Source: Actinomycetota bacterium (lineage in GTDB: Bacteria > Actinomycetota > Acidimicrobiia > Acidimicrobiales > JAHWLA01). Taken from it: a stretch of 11,900 nucleotides of DNA. Below the pieces are notes generated by a model. The model made no database searches, was not told the DNA's origin, and saw nothing but the letters and a program-made list of their open reading frames with translations. How positions within the stretch are numbered: the first letter of the stretch is position 1; each line of letters starts with the position of its first letter. The position numbers and the translations under genes are program-made. Of this stretch, positions 1-6,198 are shown piece by piece. The stretch is taken from contig JAHWLA010000062.1 of assembly GCA_019347595.1 (NCBI GenBank), positions 1 to 11,900 on the forward strand, read 5' to 3'.

Positions 1-356
1 AACTGCCCCGTCTGCATCTCGTCGTGGCGGGCGAAGTCGAGCCGTTGCAGGCGGTCGTAGATAGCGGTGCGCAGGTCGTGCTGCACGTCGAGGGCGACCC
101 GTCCGCCGGTGTAGCGGCGCACGAAGGCCGCGCCGAAGCGCACGGCGCCGAAGCCGAGGAGCAGAGCGACCCACGGGACCAACGGCCGTCGTCGCGTCAG
201 CACCACGTCGTCGATGAGAACCTTGCGCACCAGCGGGGTGAGCCCGGAGATGCCCATCCCGACCAAGGCCGCCCCCAGCGAGAACGCGACGTCGCGCCGA
301 TGGGCGAGCAGATACGGCAGCAGCCTCCGCAGCCAGCCGGGCGCCCGCTCGCTCAC
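1..356 (-). CDS. ABC exporter (TM domain, N-terminal part only; runs off window)
   Basis: The first 118 codons of a membrane ABC exporter half-transporter, cut by the window edge. I translated this frame by hand from a GTG at 354-356. The protein opens SERAPGWLRRLLPYLLAHRR, a positively charged amphipathic start. A hydrophobic helix follows at about residues 23-45 and a second at about 57-80. Then comes RVALDVQHDLRTAIYDRLQR with FARHDEMQTGQ, the intracellular coupling-helix region typical of the ABC_membrane (type IV, MsbA/multidrug-like) fold. The nucleotide-binding domain is not in view. The GTG overlaps the TGA of the upstream P450 gene by 4 nt (GTGA), so translation is probably coupled and this is the third gene of that operon. 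The substrate cannot be told; lipid, drug or peptide export are all possible. Confidence 0.85.
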   Translation of the reverse strand, partial: MSERAPGWLRRLLPYLLAHRRDVAFSLGAALVGMGISGLTPLVRKVLIDDVVLTRRRPLVPWVALLLGFGAVRFGAAFVRRYTGGRVALDVQHDLRTAIYDRLQRLDFARHDEMQTGQ

Positions 357-1546
357 AGGTGGATCGGCAGCGAGGACAGGCCTCGCAGGGTGAACGTCTC
401 CGACGGCACCGGCTCCCCGGCAGTCATGCGCGGGAAGCGCCGCACCAGTTCGGTGAGCGCGATCTGCGCCTCGACGCGGGCCAGCGGTGCGCCGAGGCAG
501 TGATGGATACCGTGGCCGAAGGCGATGTTGTGGTTGGCGTTCTCGCGGCGGATGTCGAAGCGATCGGGGTCGGGGAACTGCTCAGGGTCGCGATGGGCGG
601 CGCCCAACAGGAGGATCGCCGTCTCGCCCTTGGGGATGCGGACGCCGCCGACCTCGCCGTCCTCGGTGAAGATGCGCGCCGTGAGCTGCACAGGCCCGTC
701 GTAGCGCAGCATCTCCTCCACGGCGTTCTTGGCGAGCGAGCGATCGTCGCGGAAGGCCGCCAGTTCGTCGGGGTGGCGGAGCAGGGCCAGCAGGCCGTTG
801 CCGATGAGGTTCTGCGTGGTCTCGTGTCCGGCGACGAAGAGGAGGATGGTGTTGATCAACAGCTCCTCGTGGGTGAGCCGCTCGCCTTCGTCTTCCGCGG
901 CGATCAGGGCCGAGAGGAGGTCGTCGCGGGGCGCGGCCCGGCGTTCGTCGATGAGGTTGTTCAGGTAGTTGATGAAGAACATGCCCGCCATGGCAGCCTG
1001 CTGGGCGACGTCGGGCGGCACGATGGGGTCGACGGTGCGGGCCAGGTCGCGGGACCAGCCTTTGAGCTGGTCGCGGTCCTCGACGGGCACGCCGAGCAGC
1101 TCGCAGATGACGATCACCGGGAGCGGGAAGGCGAGGTCGGCCACGACGTCGAGGCCGCCGTTCGCTCCCGCGTCGGCGAGGAGCCCGTCCACGATCTCGG
1201 CGATGTGCGGGCGCAGTCCCTCCACCCGCTTGGGGGTGAACGCCTTGGCCACCAGGCTGCGCATGCGGGTGTGGTCGGGCGGGTCGGAGAAGAGCATGGG
1301 CCGTAGCTCGGCCAGCCCCGCCATGGCCGCGTTGTCGCGCAGCGAGACGCGACGCTCGCCCTGCCGGGCCGCATTGCGGTCGTCGACGCTGGTGTGCGCC
1401 GAACGCAGGACCGACACGCAGTCGGCGTAGCGGGTGAGGAGGAACGCCTGCTGCTCCTGGCTCCAGTAGACGGGCGCTGTCTGCCGAAGCTCGGCGTAGA
1501 GCGGGTACGGATCGCCGCGCACCTCGGGAGCGAAGGGGTCGTACAT
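353..1546 (-). CDS. Cytochrome P450, bacterial soluble class
   Basis: A 397-residue cytoplasmic heme-thiolate monooxygenase, the normal length for a bacterial class I P450 that takes electrons from a separate ferredoxin. Motifs appear in order: the C-helix segment DPPDHTRMRSLVAKAFTP (residues 88-105), the I-helix oxygen-activation motif AGHETT (239-244), the K-helix ExxR as E278 to R281, the HRDPEQFPDPDRFD segment (318-331), and the heme loop FGHGIHHCLGAPLAR with the axial ligand Cys350. All key residues are present. The ATG at 1544-1546 starts just before the usual N-terminal DPYPLYAELR. The gene lies 4 nt downstream of a small membrane protein and overlaps the ABC exporter start, so the three are probably one transcript. 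No ferredoxin or ferredoxin reductase is in view. The substrate is unknown; a hydroxylation paired with export would fit the context but is only inference. Confidence 0.96.
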   Translation of the reverse strand: MYDPFAPEVRGDPYPLYAELRQTAPVYWSQEQQAFLLTRYADCVSVLRSAHTSVDDRNAARQGERRVSLRDNAAMAGLAELRPMLFSDPPDHTRMRSLVAKAFTPKRVEGLRPHIAEIVDGLLADAGANGGLDVVADLAFPLPVIVICELLGVPVEDRDQLKGWSRDLARTVDPIVPPDVAQQAAMAGMFFINYLNNLIDERRAAPRDDLLSALIAAEDEGERLTHEELLINTILLFVAGHETTQNLIGNGLLALLRHPDELAAFRDDRSLAKNAVEEMLRYDGPVQLTARIFTEDGEVGGVRIPKGETAILLLGAAHRDPEQFPDPDRFDIRRENANHNIAFGHGIHHCLGAPLARVEAQIALTELVRRFPRMTAGEPVPSETFTLRGLSSLPIHL

Positions 1547-1550
1547 CGCC

Positions 1551-1751
1551 CTAGCCCTGGTGGCGCACCCGCCGCACGATGCCCCAGGTGACGACGGCGA
1601 AGGCCACCGACACCAGCGCCAGCAGGCCGTGCACGACCTTGAACCCGACGCTGCGCTCGTCGTCGCCGAGGACGTTCCAGATGCGCGTCGCCCACACCCA
1701 GATCGTCCACGCCGCGAAGGCGCGGATCACGAGTGCCTGGCGACGGTTCAC
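1551..1751 (-). CDS. Small two-helix membrane protein, SCO4848-like
   Basis: A 66-residue protein with two predicted membrane helices at about residues 6-28 and 39-60. They are joined by a short charged loop containing WNVLGDDERS, and the tail is basic (RRVRHQG). The aromatic first helix (AFAAWTIWVWATRIWNV) followed by DERS resembles the actinobacterial SCO4848-type membrane proteins of unknown function. I recognise that likeness from memory and it is not a database result. The start is a GTG at 1749-1751. A TAGGGT hexamer lies 7 nt upstream and I see no Shine-Dalgarno, so the mRNA may be leaderless. It is the first gene of the leftward unit and ends 4 nt before the P450 ATG. Nothing shows a link to P450 chemistry. 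Confidence 0.75.
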   Translation of the reverse strand: MNRRQALVIRAFAAWTIWVWATRIWNVLGDDERSVGFKVVHGLLALVSVAFAVVTWGIVRRVRHQG

Positions 1752-1758
1752 GGCGCCG

Positions 1759-1764
1759 ACCCTA
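1759..1764 (-). promoter_or_regulatory. -10-like element TAGGGT, probable leaderless promoter
   Basis: On the minus strand TAGGGT matches the actinobacterial TANNNT -10 pattern and is followed by exactly 7 nt and then the GTG of the small membrane protein. With a normal transcription start 6-8 nt after the hexamer, the mRNA would begin at the start codon. I see no convincing -35 hexamer at 16-18 nt. Confidence 0.4.
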
Positions 1765-1776
1765 CCCCGCCCAAGA

Positions 1777-1796
1777 ACTTGACCGCTCGGTCAAGT
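1777..1796. promoter_or_regulatory. Perfect 20-bp palindrome, likely TetR-type operator
   Basis: ACTTGACCGCTCGGTCAAGT is a perfect 9-bp inverted repeat around a 2-bp spacer (CT). It lies midway between the divergent small membrane protein/P450 unit and the acyl-CoA dehydrogenase. Palindromes of the TTGACCG-N2-CGGTCAA type are common targets of TetR-family repressors of fatty-acid and acyl-CoA metabolism in actinobacteria (family knowledge). Its right end touches the putative -10 TAAGGT of the dehydrogenase, so a bound protein would block that promoter and could also affect the leftward one. No regulator gene is in the window. Confidence 0.65.
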
Positions 1797-1801
1797 AAGG
1801 T
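1796..1801 (+). promoter_or_regulatory. -10-like element TAAGGT (or Shine-Dalgarno AAGG) before acyl-CoA dehydrogenase
   Basis: TAAGGT lies 8 nt before the ATG at 1810 and fits TANNNT. The same bases hold AAGG (1797-1800), which could be a Shine-Dalgarno 9 nt from the ATG. Either reading supports the 1810 start. As a -10 it would give a nearly leaderless mRNA and would overlap the last base of the operator palindrome. Confidence 0.35.
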
Positions 1802-1809
1802 CCGCGGCC

Positions 1810-3033
1810 ATGGCAGCCACCATCTCGGAAGAGGAGTTCTTCGCCGAGGCGAAGGCGTTCCTCGACGCCAACGCCAAACCGCGAGGCGAGCAGCGGGCGG
1901 TGTGGGGCCAGGGCTCCGACCAGGTCGGCATCTTCCCCGAGAAGACGCGGGAGCAGGAAGAGGCCGAGGTCGCCGAAGCCAAGGCGTGGCGGCAGCGGGT
2001 GTTCGACGCGGGCTTCGGGTGGATCACCGGGCCTGCGCAGTACGGCGGGCGGGAACTCCCGGGCTCCTACGAACGGGCGTGGCAGGCGCTGGCAGCGCGC
2101 TACGACACGCCGCCGAGCACGCCGTTCGGGATCGGCCTCGGCATGATCGCCCCGACCATCCTGGCCCACGGCACCGACGTGGCTCGGGAGCGCTACCTGC
2201 AGGCGATGTACCGCGGCGACGTGATCGCCTGCCAGCTTTTCAGCGAGCCGGGCGCGGGGTCGGACCTGGCGGGCTTGCAGACGCGGGCCGTTCGCGACGG
2301 CGACGAGTGGGTCATCACGGGGCAGAAGGTGTGGACGTCGGGCGCCCAGTACTCCGACATCGGCGAGATCATCTGCCGTACCGACCCCGATGCCCCCAAG
2401 CACAAGGGGCTCACGGGGTTCGTCGTCGACATGCATGCGCCAGGCGTGGACGTGCGCCCGCTGCGGCAGATGACCGGGGGCGCGTCGTTCAACGAGGTCT
2501 TCTTCAACGAGGTGCGGGTGCCCGACGACCACCGGCTGGGCGACGTCAACCAGGGGTGGACCGTGGCGCTCACCACGTTGATGAACGAGCGGGCCTCGAT
2601 CGGCGGCGGCGGCGCAGGCGCGGGCGGGACCATGGGGATCGGGCGGCTGATGGACCTGGTGCGCCATATGGGCAAGGCGCCCGATCCGGTGCTGCGGCAG
2701 CAGTTGGCCGACGTGTTCGTACACACCTCGGTGGCCCGCTACACCAACCTGCGGGCCATGGCCAAGATGAAAGCGGGGCAGCTTCCCGGGCCCGAGCTGT
2801 CGATCGCCAAGCTGTCGTTGACGCAGAACATGCAGCGGGTGTCGCAGTTGGTGGAGCGGGCGCTGGGGCCGAAGATCACCGCCGACACCGGCGAGTGGGG
2901 GACGTACGCGTGGGCCGAGTTCATCCTCGGCGTGCCCGGCATGCGGGTGGCGGGCGGCACCGACGAGGTGATGCGCAACATCATCGGCGAGCGCGTCCTC
3001 GGCCTGCCCAAGGAACCCCGCGCCGACACGTAA
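1810..3033 (+). CDS. Acyl-CoA dehydrogenase (FadE-type)
   Basis: A 407-residue FAD-dependent acyl-CoA dehydrogenase that forms the 2,3-double bond of an acyl-CoA thioester. The FAD/substrate strand motif LFSEPGAGSDLAG spans residues 143-155, and WVITGQKVWTSGA (167-179) is the beta-domain signature. The C-terminal signature VAGGTDEVMRNIIGERVLGLP has Gly where medium-chain enzymes carry the catalytic Glu. Glu260 in LMNERASIGG sits where isovaleryl-CoA and long-chain dehydrogenases place the base, so the enzyme is probably active with that alternative residue. The N-terminal helices are present (FFAEAKAFLDANAKP) and the length is normal. It is a lone gene, divergent from the P450 unit, with a perfect palindrome in its promoter that suggests repression relieved by an acyl-CoA or similar ligand. 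Exact chain or substrate type (fatty, branched or steroid side chain) cannot be told. Confidence 0.95.
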   Translation: MAATISEEEFFAEAKAFLDANAKPRGEQRAVWGQGSDQVGIFPEKTREQEEAEVAEAKAWRQRVFDAGFGWITGPAQYGGRELPGSYERAWQALAARYDTPPSTPFGIGLGMIAPTILAHGTDVARERYLQAMYRGDVIACQLFSEPGAGSDLAGLQTRAVRDGDEWVITGQKVWTSGAQYSDIGEIICRTDPDAPKHKGLTGFVVDMHAPGVDVRPLRQMTGGASFNEVFFNEVRVPDDHRLGDVNQGWTVALTTLMNERASIGGGGAGAGGTMGIGRLMDLVRHMGKAPDPVLRQQLADVFVHTSVARYTNLRAMAKMKAGQLPGPELSIAKLSLTQNMQRVSQLVERALGPKITADTGEWGTYAWAEFILGVPGMRVAGGTDEVMRNIIGERVLGLPKEPRADT

Positions 3034-3037
3034 CCCC

Positions 3038-3086
3038 ACTCCCGAGTACATGGCCGGCGAAAATCGCCGGCCATGTACTCGGGAGT
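3038..3086. terminator. 23-bp perfect hairpin between convergent genes
   Basis: Positions 3038-3060 are the exact reverse complement of 3064-3086, leaving an AAA loop. The loop-proximal part is GGCCGGCGA. It begins 4 nt after the acyl-CoA dehydrogenase stop, and its last base is the first base of the TAA (3086-3088 on the minus strand) of the convergent ABC ATPase. This is the expected place for a bidirectional terminator. There is no T-tract on either side, so it is not a textbook intrinsic terminator. Confidence 0.7.
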
Positions 3087-3808
3087 TACAGGACCTTCGA
3101 GAGGAAGGACTGGGTGCGCTCGTGTGTGGGCGAGCCGAGCACGTCGGCGGGCGGGCCTTGCTCCACGATCACGCCGTCGTCCATGAACACCACCCGGTCG
3201 GCCACCTCCCGGGCAAAACCCATCTCGTGGGTCACCACCACCATCGTCATGCCCTTGTCCGCCAGGTCGCGCATGACCCCGAGCACCTCCCCCACCAGCT
3301 CGGGGTCGAGCGCCGAGGTGACCTCGTCGAACAGCATCACCTTGGGCTTCATGACCAGGGCCCGGGCGATCGCCACCCGTTGCTGCTGCCCGCCGGAGAG
3401 CTGGTTGGGGTAGCTGCGCTCCTTCCCCTCCAGCCCTACCGCGGCCAGCTTCTCCCGCCCACGCGCCTCGGCCGCCGCCCGGTCCATCCGCAACACCGTC
3501 TCCAACGCCAGCGTCACGTTCCCCAGCGCGTCCTTGTGCGGGAACAGGTTGAACGACTGGAACACCATCCCCATCGACGTGCGCACCTTGTCGATGTCGA
3601 CCTTGGGCGCCGTCACGTCCACACCGCCCACCACTACCCGGCCGGCGGTCGGCTCCTCCAGCCGGTTGATGCACCGCAGCAACGTCGACTTGCCCGAACC
3701 CGACGGCCCGATCACACAGACGACCTCCCGCTCGGCCACGGCGAGGTCGATGCCGCGCAGGACCTCCACGGCCCCGAACGACTTCCTCAGCCCCTCCACG
3801 ATGATCAC
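3086..3808 (-). CDS. Polar amino-acid ABC transporter, ATP-binding protein
   Basis: A 240-residue ATPase of the GlnQ/HisP family that powers amino-acid uptake. All nucleotide-binding motifs are present: Walker A GPSGSGKST (34-42), Q-loop Gln84 in MVFQSFNLFPH, signature LSGGQQQR (137-144), Walker B VMLFDE (157-162) with the D-loop SALD, and switch His194 in VVTHEMGFAREVADR. The last of these is typical of the amino-acid subfamily. The likely start is the GTG at 3806-3808; an ATG 5 nt further upstream runs into a stop after one codon. The gene follows the permease by 4 nt and is last in the operon, ending inside the long hairpin shared with the convergent acyl-CoA dehydrogenase. The amino acid carried is not determinable; glutamine, glutamate, cystine and histidine are all possible. 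Confidence 0.97.
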   Translation of the reverse strand: MIIVEGLRKSFGAVEVLRGIDLAVAEREVVCVIGPSGSGKSTLLRCINRLEEPTAGRVVVGGVDVTAPKVDIDKVRTSMGMVFQSFNLFPHKDALGNVTLALETVLRMDRAAAEARGREKLAAVGLEGKERSYPNQLSGGQQQRVAIARALVMKPKVMLFDEVTSALDPELVGEVLGVMRDLADKGMTMVVVTHEMGFAREVADRVVFMDDGVIVEQGPPADVLGSPTHERTQSFLSKVL

Positions 3809-3812
3809 GTCA

Positions 3813-4508
3813 TCACCGCGCCGGGCGGCTGCGCGCCTCCAACCGCCCCACCAGCCGCAGCATCGGCAGCGTGATCACCAGATAGGCGAGCCCGCCCGCC
3901 ACCAGCGGCGACGTGTTGGCCCGCACGTTCACCAGGTCCCGCGAGAACTTCAGGATCTCCTTGCCGCCCGCCAACGTGCCCAGCACCGCCAACAACGACG
4001 TGTCCTTGAACAGCGCCAGCAGCTCGTTGGTCAGCGGCGGGATCACGATCCGGAACGCCTGGGGCACGATCACCCGCCGCATCGCCGTGCGGTGGGGCAT
4101 ACCGAGCGACCGGGCCGCCTCCATCTGCCCCGGGGGAACCGCCTCGATCCCCGCCCGCAGCGTCTCGGCCATGTACGCCCCGTACACCAGCGACAACGCC
4201 AGGCAGCCCGGCGTGTAGGTCGGGAACGGGAAGCGGATGCCCGTGGCGATCGGCAGTCCGAAGCCGATGAAGACGATCGTCAACAGCGCGGGCAAGCCCC
4301 GGAGCACGTCGATGTAGACGGCCGCGGGCCAGCGCAGCGCCCGCGAGCGACTGAGCCGCATGAGCGCCAGCACCATCCCCAGCACGATCCCGCCGACGAA
4401 GCTGAAGAACGTGAACACCAGCGTGTTCTTCATGGCCTCGGTGACGAGGCCGGGGAACATGTCGGCGATGATGTCGAGGTCGAAGAACTCCTCGAGCAGC
4501 CCGTCCAC
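3813..4508 (-). CDS. Polar amino-acid ABC transporter, permease
   Basis: A 231-residue inner-membrane permease of the HisM/GlnP family. Hydrophobic segments are seen at about residues 28-50, 62-88, 100-118, 158-180 and 203-222. The ATPase-docking EAA loop is ETLRAGIEAVPPGQMEAARS (115-134), continuing into LGM. The following PQAFRIVIPPLTNELLALFKDTSL is the strongly conserved segment of this family. The N-terminal MKNTLVFTF is the usual start of the transmembrane block. Translation begins at a GTG (4506-4508), 15 nt after the binding-protein stop, with a weak CAGG upstream. Only one permease gene is present, so it probably acts as a homodimer with two copies of the ATPase encoded next to it. 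Length and composition are normal. Confidence 0.95.
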   Translation of the reverse strand: MDGLLEEFFDLDIIADMFPGLVTEAMKNTLVFTFFSFVGGIVLGMVLALMRLSRSRALRWPAAVYIDVLRGLPALLTIVFIGFGLPIATGIRFPFPTYTPGCLALSLVYGAYMAETLRAGIEAVPPGQMEAARSLGMPHRTAMRRVIVPQAFRIVIPPLTNELLALFKDTSLLAVLGTLAGGKEILKFSRDLVNVRANTSPLVAGGLAYLVITLPMLRLVGRLEARSRPAR

Positions 4509-4523
4509 GGTCGAGGCCTGCGC

Positions 4524-5381
4524 CTACGAGGCGGTGGCGTCGGGGCCCAGGTACGTCCGCAGGATCGTGTTGTACGTGTCGTCGGCCCGGATGCGGGCGA
4601 GCGCGTCGTCGATGGCCTTCTTCAGGGCGTCACGCCCCTTCGGGATGACGATCCCGTACTGCTCCATCTGGCCCTCGAAGCGCTTCACCACCACCGTCTC
4701 GCCGCTCGTCTGCGCGTTGTAGGCGTTGACCGGATAGTCCTGGAGGACAGCATCCACCTGCTCGGCCTTGAGCGCGGTGAACAGCTCGTCGGCCCCGGTG
4801 AACTCCCGCACCTGATACCCGTTGGCCGATGCCTGGGCCTTGGCGTAGTCGGCGCCGGTGGTCCCCGACTGCACGCCGACGGTGCGGCCCCGCAGGTCGG
4901 GCAGGTCCTTGTACCTGCCTTCGTCGGCCTTGCGCACCAACAGGCTCTGGACGATGTCGTAGTAGCCGTTCGAGAAGTCGAACTCCTTCTGGCGCTCCTC
5001 GGTGATCGACACCGACGAGGCGATCACGTCGCAGTTGCCCGCCTCGAGGGCGGTGAAGATGCCGTCGAAGTCGGTGTCGCGGAACTCCACGCCGAGGCCC
5101 AGCCGCCCGCCCAGCGCCCGCATGATCTCGGCGTCGATGCCGACGACCTTGCCGTCCTGCTCGAACTCGAATGGGGCGTAGGGGATGTCGGTGCAGACGG
5201 TGAGCTTCCCGTCGGCCACCGTGTCGAGGTTCCGCCCCTGTTCGGCGGTGTCGCCCACGTTCTGATTGGGGGCGGTGCCGTTCTGGGCGTCGGGGGCGCT
5301 GGTGTCGTCGCCGTCGTCGCCGCAGGCACCCGCCAGCAGCGCCACCAGGGCAAAGAGCACGAACAGCCGTTTGCGGATCAT
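4524..5381 (-). CDS. Amino-acid-binding lipoprotein of the ABC importer (SBP family 3)
   Basis: A 285-residue extracellular solute-binding lipoprotein that captures the amino acid and delivers it to the permease. The signal peptide MIRKRLFVLFALVALLAGAC ends in lipobox AGAC, with Cys20 as the lipidated residue. A low-complexity Asp/Thr/Asn linker follows. The mature domain shows LTVCTDIPYAPFEF, GIDAEIMRAL, DFDGIFTALEAGNCDVIAS, SITEERQKEFDFSNGYYD and GVQSGTTGADYA, all hallmarks of SBP_bac_3. I chose the ATG at 5379-5381 over an in-frame GTG at 5391-5393 because that GTG sits inside the purine-rich ribosome site GAAAGGTG; the longer form would be 289 aa. The gene is first of the three transport genes, starting 21 nt after rnhB ends. 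The C-terminal PKGRDALKKAIDDALARI is also typical. Confidence 0.95.
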   Translation of the reverse strand: MIRKRLFVLFALVALLAGACGDDGDDTSAPDAQNGTAPNQNVGDTAEQGRNLDTVADGKLTVCTDIPYAPFEFEQDGKVVGIDAEIMRALGGRLGLGVEFRDTDFDGIFTALEAGNCDVIASSVSITEERQKEFDFSNGYYDIVQSLLVRKADEGRYKDLPDLRGRTVGVQSGTTGADYAKAQASANGYQVREFTGADELFTALKAEQVDAVLQDYPVNAYNAQTSGETVVVKRFEGQMEQYGIVIPKGRDALKKAIDDALARIRADDTYNTILRTYLGPDATAS

Positions 5382-5390
5382 CGTCTTGAG

Positions 5391-5398
5391 CACCTTTC
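5391..5398 (-). promoter_or_regulatory. Ribosome binding site GAAAGGTG for the binding-protein gene
   Basis: On the minus strand GAAAGGTG lies 9 nt before the ATG at 5379-5381. It is one of the few clear Shine-Dalgarno sites in the window and decides the start of the lipoprotein gene, because it overlaps the alternative GTG start. Confidence 0.6.
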
Positions 5399-5402
5399 GG
5401 TC

Positions 5403-6086
5403 CTACAACAGGGCCTGCTGGACGGGAGAGGGCACGCGCCCGCCCCATGGCAGATGCTCCATGAATACCCACGAACGCCGATGAATCGACGTCGGTCCCC
5501 ACGCCCGCAGCGCCATCTTGTGACGGGGACACGGATATCCCTTGTTGAGGTCGAAGTCGTAGGCGGGAAAGTGCTCGGCTTCCGCCCGCATGAGGCGGTC
5601 GCGGGTGACCTTGGCCAGGATCGACGCCGCCGCGATCGACAGACAGGTGGCGTCGCCCTTGACGATGCGGCGGGTGTTGCCCAGCCCGACGAAGTCCCAC
5701 CGCCCGTCGACGAGCACGTAGTCCGGCGTCAGCCCCAGCCCCTCGACGGCCCGCTGGGCGGCCAGCTTCTGCGCCGCCGACATGCCCAGGCGGTCGCACT
5801 CCTCCTGGCTGGCGTGCCCGACCGCCCACGCCCGGCACCACCCGGCGATGCGGTCGTAGAGCCCCTCCCGCTCGGCCTCGGTGAGCAGCTTCGAGTCGCG
5901 CACCTTGTAGACCCGGCGGTCGGCGGGCAGCACGGCGGCGCCCACGCTGATCGGGCCCGCCCACGCCCCCCGCCCCACCTCGTCGACGCCGACCACGACG
6001 TCGTGCCCCTCCGTCCACAGCCCGCGCTCGATCGACAGCGACGGCGACTTGGCCTTGATGGCGCTGCGCAACTGGACGGCGGCCAC
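5403..6086 (-). CDS. rnhB: Ribonuclease HII
   Basis: A 227-residue enzyme that cuts the RNA strand of RNA/DNA hybrids and removes misincorporated ribonucleotides from DNA. The DEDD metal site is complete: DE in GVDEVGRGAWAGP (near residues 34-46), the third acid in YVLVDGRW, and the fourth in KGDATCLSIAAASILAKVTR. DSKLL, the FDLNKGYPCPRH segment and ALRAWGPTSIHRRSW are also family-typical. The frame stays open upstream into selD, but I place the start at the GTG at 6084-6086. It gives the usual short N-terminus and lies 7 nt after a -10-like TACCCT. The gene ends 21 nt before the amino-acid importer, so it probably heads that transcript. The pairing of DNA repair with amino-acid uptake has no obvious functional reason. 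Confidence 0.95.
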   Translation of the reverse strand: MAAVQLRSAIKAKSPSLSIERGLWTEGHDVVVGVDEVGRGAWAGPISVGAAVLPADRRVYKVRDSKLLTEAEREGLYDRIAGWCRAWAVGHASQEECDRLGMSAAQKLAAQRAVEGLGLTPDYVLVDGRWDFVGLGNTRRIVKGDATCLSIAAASILAKVTRDRLMRAEAEHFPAYDFDLNKGYPCPRHKMALRAWGPTSIHRRSWVFMEHLPWGGRVPSPVQQALL

Positions 6087-6093
6087 GGGGCCG

Positions 6094-6099
6094 AGGGTA
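6094..6099 (-). promoter_or_regulatory. -10-like element TACCCT, probable leaderless promoter of rnhB
   Basis: On the minus strand TACCCT (TANNNT pattern) is followed by 7 nt and then the rnhB GTG. A weak -35-like GCGACC lies 16 nt upstream (6116-6121). No Shine-Dalgarno precedes the GTG. It would drive rnhB and the importer genes independently of selD, which ends behind the hairpin upstream. Confidence 0.4.
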
Positions 6100-6135
6100 G
6101 CGGCCCGCTCGCCGTGGTCGCTGCGCCCTCCCGAC

Positions 6136-6189
6136 CCGTTCCGGGAGGCATTTCGCGCGCCATGGCGCGCAAAATGCCTCCCAAAACGG
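6136..6189 (-). terminator. 27-bp near-perfect hairpin after selD
   Basis: The two arms 6136-6162 and 6163-6189 pair with three C/A mismatches on the plus strand. The centre is GCGCGCCATGGCGCGC. On the minus strand each mismatch becomes a G-U pair, so an RNA read leftward could pair throughout except at the loop. It begins 9 nt after the selD stop codon and lies before the rnhB promoter. Both points fit a terminator or processing signal for selD. No T-tract follows. Confidence 0.6.
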
Positions 6190-6198
6190 AGGTTGGGG

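Noticed and set aside
1779..1784. TTGACC as a -35 box for the acyl-CoA dehydrogenase
   Set aside because: It lies only 11 nt from the candidate -10 TAAGGT, too close for a normal promoter, and is better explained as one arm of the perfect palindrome.
1560..3413. A 617-codon plus-strand frame over the acyl-CoA dehydrogenase
   Set aside because: It overlaps the true dehydrogenase in another frame and its composition is Arg/Gly/Ala-rich, as in other shadows here.
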